Below, one piece after another: positions 59,380 to 64,000 of a DNA stretch of 64,000 bases. The translations under genes were made by a program, and so were the position numbers. Origin of the DNA: Echinococcus granulosus (lineage: Eukaryota; Platyhelminthes; Cestoda; Cyclophyllidea; Taeniidae); assembly GCF_000524195.1 (NCBI RefSeq), contig NW_020170446.1, positions 200,798 to 264,797 on the forward strand, read 5' to 3'. The notes beneath the pieces are model-generated. The model made no database searches and had not been told where the DNA came from. It saw only the letters and a program-made list of their open reading frames with translations. The first letter of the stretch is position 1. Each line of letters starts with the position of its first letter.

Positions 59380-61537
59380 CTACATTTTTGGATAGATGAG
59401 CTTCACTGATACATAATCAGATCCCTTTTTTACAGCATAAGATTCTAACAACTTAAACCCTTCCTTAAGCCTAAAAACGTCAAAGTTTAGTGTATACCGT
59501 GAGGTTTTGAAGAGTACGGGACTAAAGAAGCTACCAATTTTCCTTAACCCTACGCTGAAGAGTAAACTCACAATAAGCACGGAGTCAAGGTCTCAAGCAG
59601 TTAAACAGAGTAGCAAGTTACCATTATCCTTTTTTTGCTTTCTGAGTGTAGTGTTCTATGCTCTTCTCTGTCAGCCAACCCGCCTCGCCCGCTGCAACGT
59701 TCTTGGAACAAAAAAACCTTCTGCAAAATATGAACGTATGTCCTTGAAATTTATAGCTCCTGGGGAGGCGTTTCATTTTAAAAATACTAGTGCATTACGA
59801 TGGTTGTTTATCTCCCCGTCTTGGTAAGGGGCTACTTTTGATATGACCATTGCATCACGCAGGGTGGGTTGGCCTACGGGCTGTGTCAGTAGCCCCAGTA
59901 CTTTCTGTATACCGAATATTTATGTTCCACCCGAGTATTATGTCTTCTTTTGTCTTCAGGGAAGTCTTGAGGCGCTACACTAAAGAATTTTGGCCATTTT
60001 GCTACATTCTGAGTTTTATTCTCTTTGTAAACTCTCTCGAAGCGGGAGAATTGAGCTGACCATGCTCTTCAAGGAGAGTAGGTAGTAGTCAAAAAAGCTG
60101 CCCTAAAACAACTATTTCGTAAAAAGCAGAATTTAAAATAGTTTCGTGGAACTAGAGCTTTATATCTGTTACTCCTAATCACCTTGCTCTCATTTCAGTA
60201 CTCTCCTCTGAACCATCTATCAAAACCCGGTATATTCATACACCCATCCATCTATCTCTAGATCTATCAACCTGAGTTGCATTCAGCTGGTTATGAAGTA
60301 AAAGTGCCTTCACTTAATCAATTAGTTAGCATCTGTACACAAGCTCCGAAAACAATAGGAATTGTAACAATCCCCTTTGGATCTGTGCAACGTTTCATCC
60401 TCACGTTAGAAGCATTTATGGTTCATACATCAGTGATGGTCTTCTTTTTTTTTCCGTTAAGGTATGGTTTCTAGTCACTGAAATCAAGAGAGAGGTACTT
60501 TTGTATTGTCTTTTGCCAGTTTTCCGAAGATATTATTCGGGTATTCCCCGAAGTCGGAATAAGCCGAAACGCCTCAAAGAACATACATCGTTCGCTAGCA
60601 AAAAACGAGAGAGGTATGCCTCAGGGCAAGTGATCAATCTGGGCAGACTCAAAGCATTTGATCACTAGGAAGGTTACGTGTTGGTAATTTGATGAAATGC
60701 GTTTTTATTATCCATTCGAGTTATAGAAAATATCCCTCACATTAAGTCCACTAAACTACCACTGTTAGTAAGACGGTACATCATTATCATCAAGCGTCAA
60801 ACTCTAAACCTTGATTATGGGTAAAGTCCACACTGCTGATGCGTTTTTTTTGTAGTTCTTGCCATTTTATGACAAATGCGATGTGGAACAATTTACTTTA
60901 CTTTATAACTTACCTGTTGTTTTGAATCACTAGATCAATAAGACTGGATTTTAAATGCAGTAGATGTTGTTAAAATTATTGAAATTTAGTTGAGATCGTG
61001 GATGGGAAAGCGCCCACTTTAATTTCCTTTAATAAATGAGAGTAACTTTATTTATTCTGATGGATTTGATTAACAGTGGCGATAACACCATTATCTTTAA
61101 AATATCGAATCCTTCTCTTTTTACAGCAAGATTAAGGCAAAAAGTTTCAATCTTTGTTGGCTTATTAAACTCCACTCTAAACGCTCCTTCCTTTTCGTGT
61201 CTCTTCGTTTTATGCTAATTAGTCTAATGACAAGTGTATGATAAACGACATCCGGTTAGCTATTTAAAACTAATCAGCCCCCTTTATCCTTTTCTTTGTT
61301 AAAATAACGCACACTCATTTGAATATTTAACCTTTTATTTAGTTGAAAAAGATATTTCACTCACACCTCCCCGGTAAATAGTTTTTCTTTGCGCTTAATT
61401 TGTCCTCCATGGGAAAGTGCGGATACGGGTGGGACATCGTCGTTGCTGACCGATTTAAGCTTTCGTCGTGGCGTCTGGTGTTGGAAGGGAGGGAGTTGTG
61501 CGGTGTGGCTGTCACCAGCCGGTTGGTGTACCTTCAT
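59380..61537 (-). CDS. Candidate two-exon gene, unidentified 87-residue protein
   Basis: Exon 61365-61537 begins with ATG (MKVHQPAGDSHTAQ) and ends at donor GAGGT|GTGAGT in phase 2. Exon 59380-59470 follows the acceptor TTTGACGTTTTTAG with one base completing the codon and ends in TAG. The N-terminal half is polar and rich in Pro, Gln, Ser and basic residues (QTPRRKLKSVSNDD, GGQIKRKEKLF). The C-terminal half is mixed (LKEGFKLLESYAVKKGSDYV). The 61365-61537 segment has a distinctly non-random composition. It lies between the homeobox gene and NDUFA9 on the same strand; it could instead be a further exon of the homeobox transcript, but the homeobox donor (phase 2) does not fit it. No family recognised. 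Confidence 0.36.
59855..59985 (+). repeat. Copy of the dispersed repeat also seen at 18.35-18.62 kb
   Basis: It shares GTCAGTAGCCCCAG and a roughly 42-base block ending GGGAAGTCTTGAGGC with the copy near 18525-18600. In the frame of the ATG near 59938 the block reads MSSFVFREVLRRY, against MPSFTYREVLRHG in the other copy. This suggests a decayed element that once coded for protein. Confidence 0.4.
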
Positions 61538-62455
61538 TATCAAGAATGACTTTTTATTAGACAAATCCTACATTTTTTAGACGCAGTAGCAGTTCTAGCT
61601 ACCGCAAGTGGTCCACTGTAAGTGATAGTGATATTAGCCGCACCCTCTTGCTGTTTGGCCTCCGCAACACTTTCACGGGCCCTACGCGATAATAATGCGA
61701 CTCACACAATCCGTAGCCTTGGACGGTTAATTAAACGCGCCAAAAAAATCATTTACTAATACTTTGATGAAGATTTGTGTCTAGGTGGATTGCTTAGCGT
61801 GGAAAGACTTTCAGAAGAAGGCCTAATGAGGACTACATTGTTGTTCTTCAAAAAACCCCAAGTTTTTATAGTGAATCCTAAAACAACATTAAAACTGCAA
61901 TTTCATTGGTCTACAGGGAAGCTGTTCACCGCCCTGATGAAAAAATCGCAATTAAGTAGTAAAATGTAGCCAATTTAGTGATCCAGCTGAAAGGTGAGGG
62001 GGCATCAAGAATGCGAGACGAATTTTCCTTTGAAAGAAAACGTTCCTACTCAAAATGTTGACCTGTTAGAGGGATTCTTTGGATGCAGAGACTCTATATG
62101 TCCTTTCTTACCTTGAATACCGCGTTATCAATTGATCAGACAATTTAATGAAAAGTGGACGGTTGAATGATCAAAGGGAGGGAGGAAGGAAAAAGAAAGG
62201 AATAACCGTGACTGGGTTTGCATTTCCCTTGAACTCTACGGACAAAACATCTCATGAAATTGCGATTCAATTGTCAGCTACTTTGTTCTTATTTGAGAAA
62301 AGACTATGCATTACACTAACATCTCACAAACCACCCCAACTTATTTGGTCGTCTCTTACATACTATCAATTCGGTACATCAGTGCTTGTCATCAGGTGGG
62401 TGAAATTCTCCCCAATAACTTCTTTTAATGTTCCCAGTGGAATTAAATGGCAAAT

Positions 62456-63161
62456 TCACATCATATCTGGACCAGGATCCGTCGTGGTGGGGATTTCGTT
62501 TCGAAATAACAGTGGTCTCCAAGTGATGGCATGTTGTCTAGTGGGGAACGGGAGCTCCTGGTTGCCTTGGCTTAAGTCTTGTCAAATCAAAGACACTTCA
62601 TTTCAATGACAAAAGTTTTGCGAATTCGGAGTCAGTTGTGGTCGGTTTGATGTTTTGCATCATGACACCTATTTCAATGCTTCTACCTGTTTGGGTACCT
62701 ACCAAATAGTCAACGGATTCCACCGACTGCCAATTTGCTTCTAAATTTGACAGTCTTCCAAGTTAATACTTTAAGAATTTCGGTGGTAGAGGACGCGCAC
62801 AATGCCATAAACCATTGGACTTACGTAAATCCTCGAGATAAATTGACAGAATAGGGTGGATTGGAAGAAGCAAAAGCCCTTTTCTGTTTCATCCTTCGAT
62901 TTTGAAACCAAATTTTTATCTGCATCTCAGTAAGGTTCAACTGTTCAGCCAGTTCCATTCGACGCTGTTGGGTAAGGTAGGCAGAATAGTGAAATTCCTT
63001 CTCCAATTCTACCAATTGCAGACTGGAATAGGACGATCGTGGACGTTTCATGGTAATGGTGGCGGCAGCGGCTTTAGGACCACCATCCCCACTAATCACG
63101 CTTGATTGTAATGTCAGACTGTCGTGACGTGTTCGGAATGCAAATTGAGCTGGACATTCAA
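62456..63161 (-). CDS. ANTP-class homeobox gene, 3' exons (partial)
   Basis: Exon 62825-63161 (acceptor TTCTCCTTTTTAG, donor GTAAGT) contains a whole 60-residue homeodomain without an intron, from about [10 protein letters not shown] to KQKRAF. It has [10 protein letters not shown] in helix 1 and [14 protein letters not shown] in helix 3, with Trp48, Gln50, Asn51 and Arg53, the residues for TAAT-type DNA recognition. The helix 1 wording (QLVELEKEF) recalls Hox3 or other anterior Hox proteins and MKQK recalls Hox1, so I only assign ANTP/Hox-like. Exon 62456-62570 joins in the required phase 2 and ends in TGA after 37 codons ([15 protein letters not shown], ending DPGPDMM); its acceptor (GACAAGACTTAAG) is mediocre. 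The homeodomain exon enters in phase 1 without an ATG, so the start and any hexapeptide lie in upstream exons that I did not find. It is a nuclear developmental transcription factor. Confidence 0.82.
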
Positions 63162-64000
63162 CTAAAAAGGAGAATTAATCTGATTGACACGCCTTTGGCA
63201 TTATACCTCAAATATGTCATTTGGTAACAACTGTAGGAGCTGCTCACATTCGGTCACTTATGCCCACATCTGAGTGGCATGCACATCCATTTACCCACAT
63301 AGACCTCACCCATACTGGTATGCCTAATCACAACTTCAGGGAAGACGAGGAACCCTCCATTAGTGGCAGAGGCTTGGACAATTGGCTTTTAAAAGATCAC
63401 AAACTCGGAGTAGTAAGAATAGCCGTTTCGTGGTTAGCTGCAATTTTACGGGAGGACTAGTCATTACCGAAGCAGAAGTGACGGGGGAATGCCCTTTCAA
63501 TGTCTTGAAGGAATGGACATCCTTCCACTCGAAGAACTCCCAGTTCTTTTGTGCACTAATAAACAACCACTCTTCTGTCTTGAGATGCTTCATTACTACT
63601 TTTAAGAAGACTCACTCTCCACTAGACAACATAGCATCAAGTAGAAATTATTGTCTTTTAGGAATAAAGACCTCGCTACGATGGATCTTGACCCATGCGA
63701 CGCGCATAAATCACTTTATTCCGCAAGAAATTTAGGAGGGAACTCTAGGGGGAGAAGCAGCCGATCTAAAAACAAGCACTAATTTCTCAAATTGGATGTG
63801 TGTATGAGGTGACCGAAAAAGCTGCTATGGTTTGTGTGTTGTTGGTGTAATGCATAGGCATTTTGCGGCGGGTAAAGAAGCAGCTGCAAGAGATATGCAT
63901 CCCCATTCATCCTCGAACCTCTCTTCCTTCTTCCCCCTCAAATCATCTTCCAACCGTCCACCTATTTTCTAATGGCCTGATCATGCGATCAAGTTTTTAT
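63162..64000. other. Upstream region or intron of the homeobox gene
   Basis: A minus-strand frame at 63360-63593 has some protein-like composition in its middle (HSPVTSASVMTSPP), but weak splice sites, so I do not assign it as an exon. Confidence 0.3.

Noticed and set aside
62148..62609. 153-codon plus-strand open frame
   Set aside because: It runs antisense to the proposed last homeobox exon, and its composition is unremarkable with no splice or promoter context.

Overview
The window is eukaryotic and AT-rich. It carries sparse protein-coding genes split by spliceosomal GT-AG introns, two 100-N assembly gaps and several microsatellites, and no operons, CRISPR arrays or recognisable complete transposons. 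The gene content (a synaptotagmin-4/11-type protein, a divergent actin, an orphan class A GPCR, complex I subunit NDUFA9, an ANTP-class homeobox) means a metazoan. Short exons, mixed intron sizes (one possibly about 48 nt, others kilobases), compact proteins and a platyhelminth-like divergent GPCR make a flatworm, probably a cestode, the best guess. That placement is inference only.

Five loci are well supported. (1) 3321-6025 (+): a three-exon synaptotagmin with one membrane segment and C2A-C2B. (2) 23731-24855 (+): an intronless, divergent actin-family protein. (3) 30178-31719 (+): an intronless orphan rhodopsin-like GPCR preceded by a CA microsatellite. (4) 51460-59034 (-): NDUFA9, reconstructed here as five exons with a mitochondrial presequence. 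(5) 62456-63161 (-): the homeodomain exon of an ANTP-class homeobox gene plus a likely last exon; its 5' exons lie upstream, perhaps outside the window.

Between these I found segments that start after a pyrimidine-rich AG acceptor, end at a GT donor or stop, stay open in one frame, and join neighbouring segments with matching codon phase. They suggest further genes that simple ATG-to-stop searches miss: plus-strand models at about 7.7-15.9 kb (strongest at 14.55-15.89 kb), 17.1-20.1 kb, 20.2-20.4 kb, 35.1-37.6 kb, 41.8-42.2 kb and 46.3 kb, and minus-strand models at 13.7, 25.8-29.2 (through an assembly gap), 33.6-33.9, 39.2-39.4, 42.5-43.0 and 59.4-61.5 kb. None matches a family I recognise, and all need transcript evidence.

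Non-coding items include a 14-bp palindrome matching the CLEAR/E-box motif upstream of the synaptotagmin, five dispersed copies of a GTCAC-ATATGTG-type near-palindrome, a divergent repeat family at 18.3-18.6 and 59.9 kb with a shared short peptide frame, a 69-nt tRNA-sized cloverleaf-like fold at 44.23 kb, and an assembly gap at 48.74 kb with identical 15-bp flanks. The genes appear functionally unrelated: a membrane protein, cytoskeleton, signalling, respiration and development.
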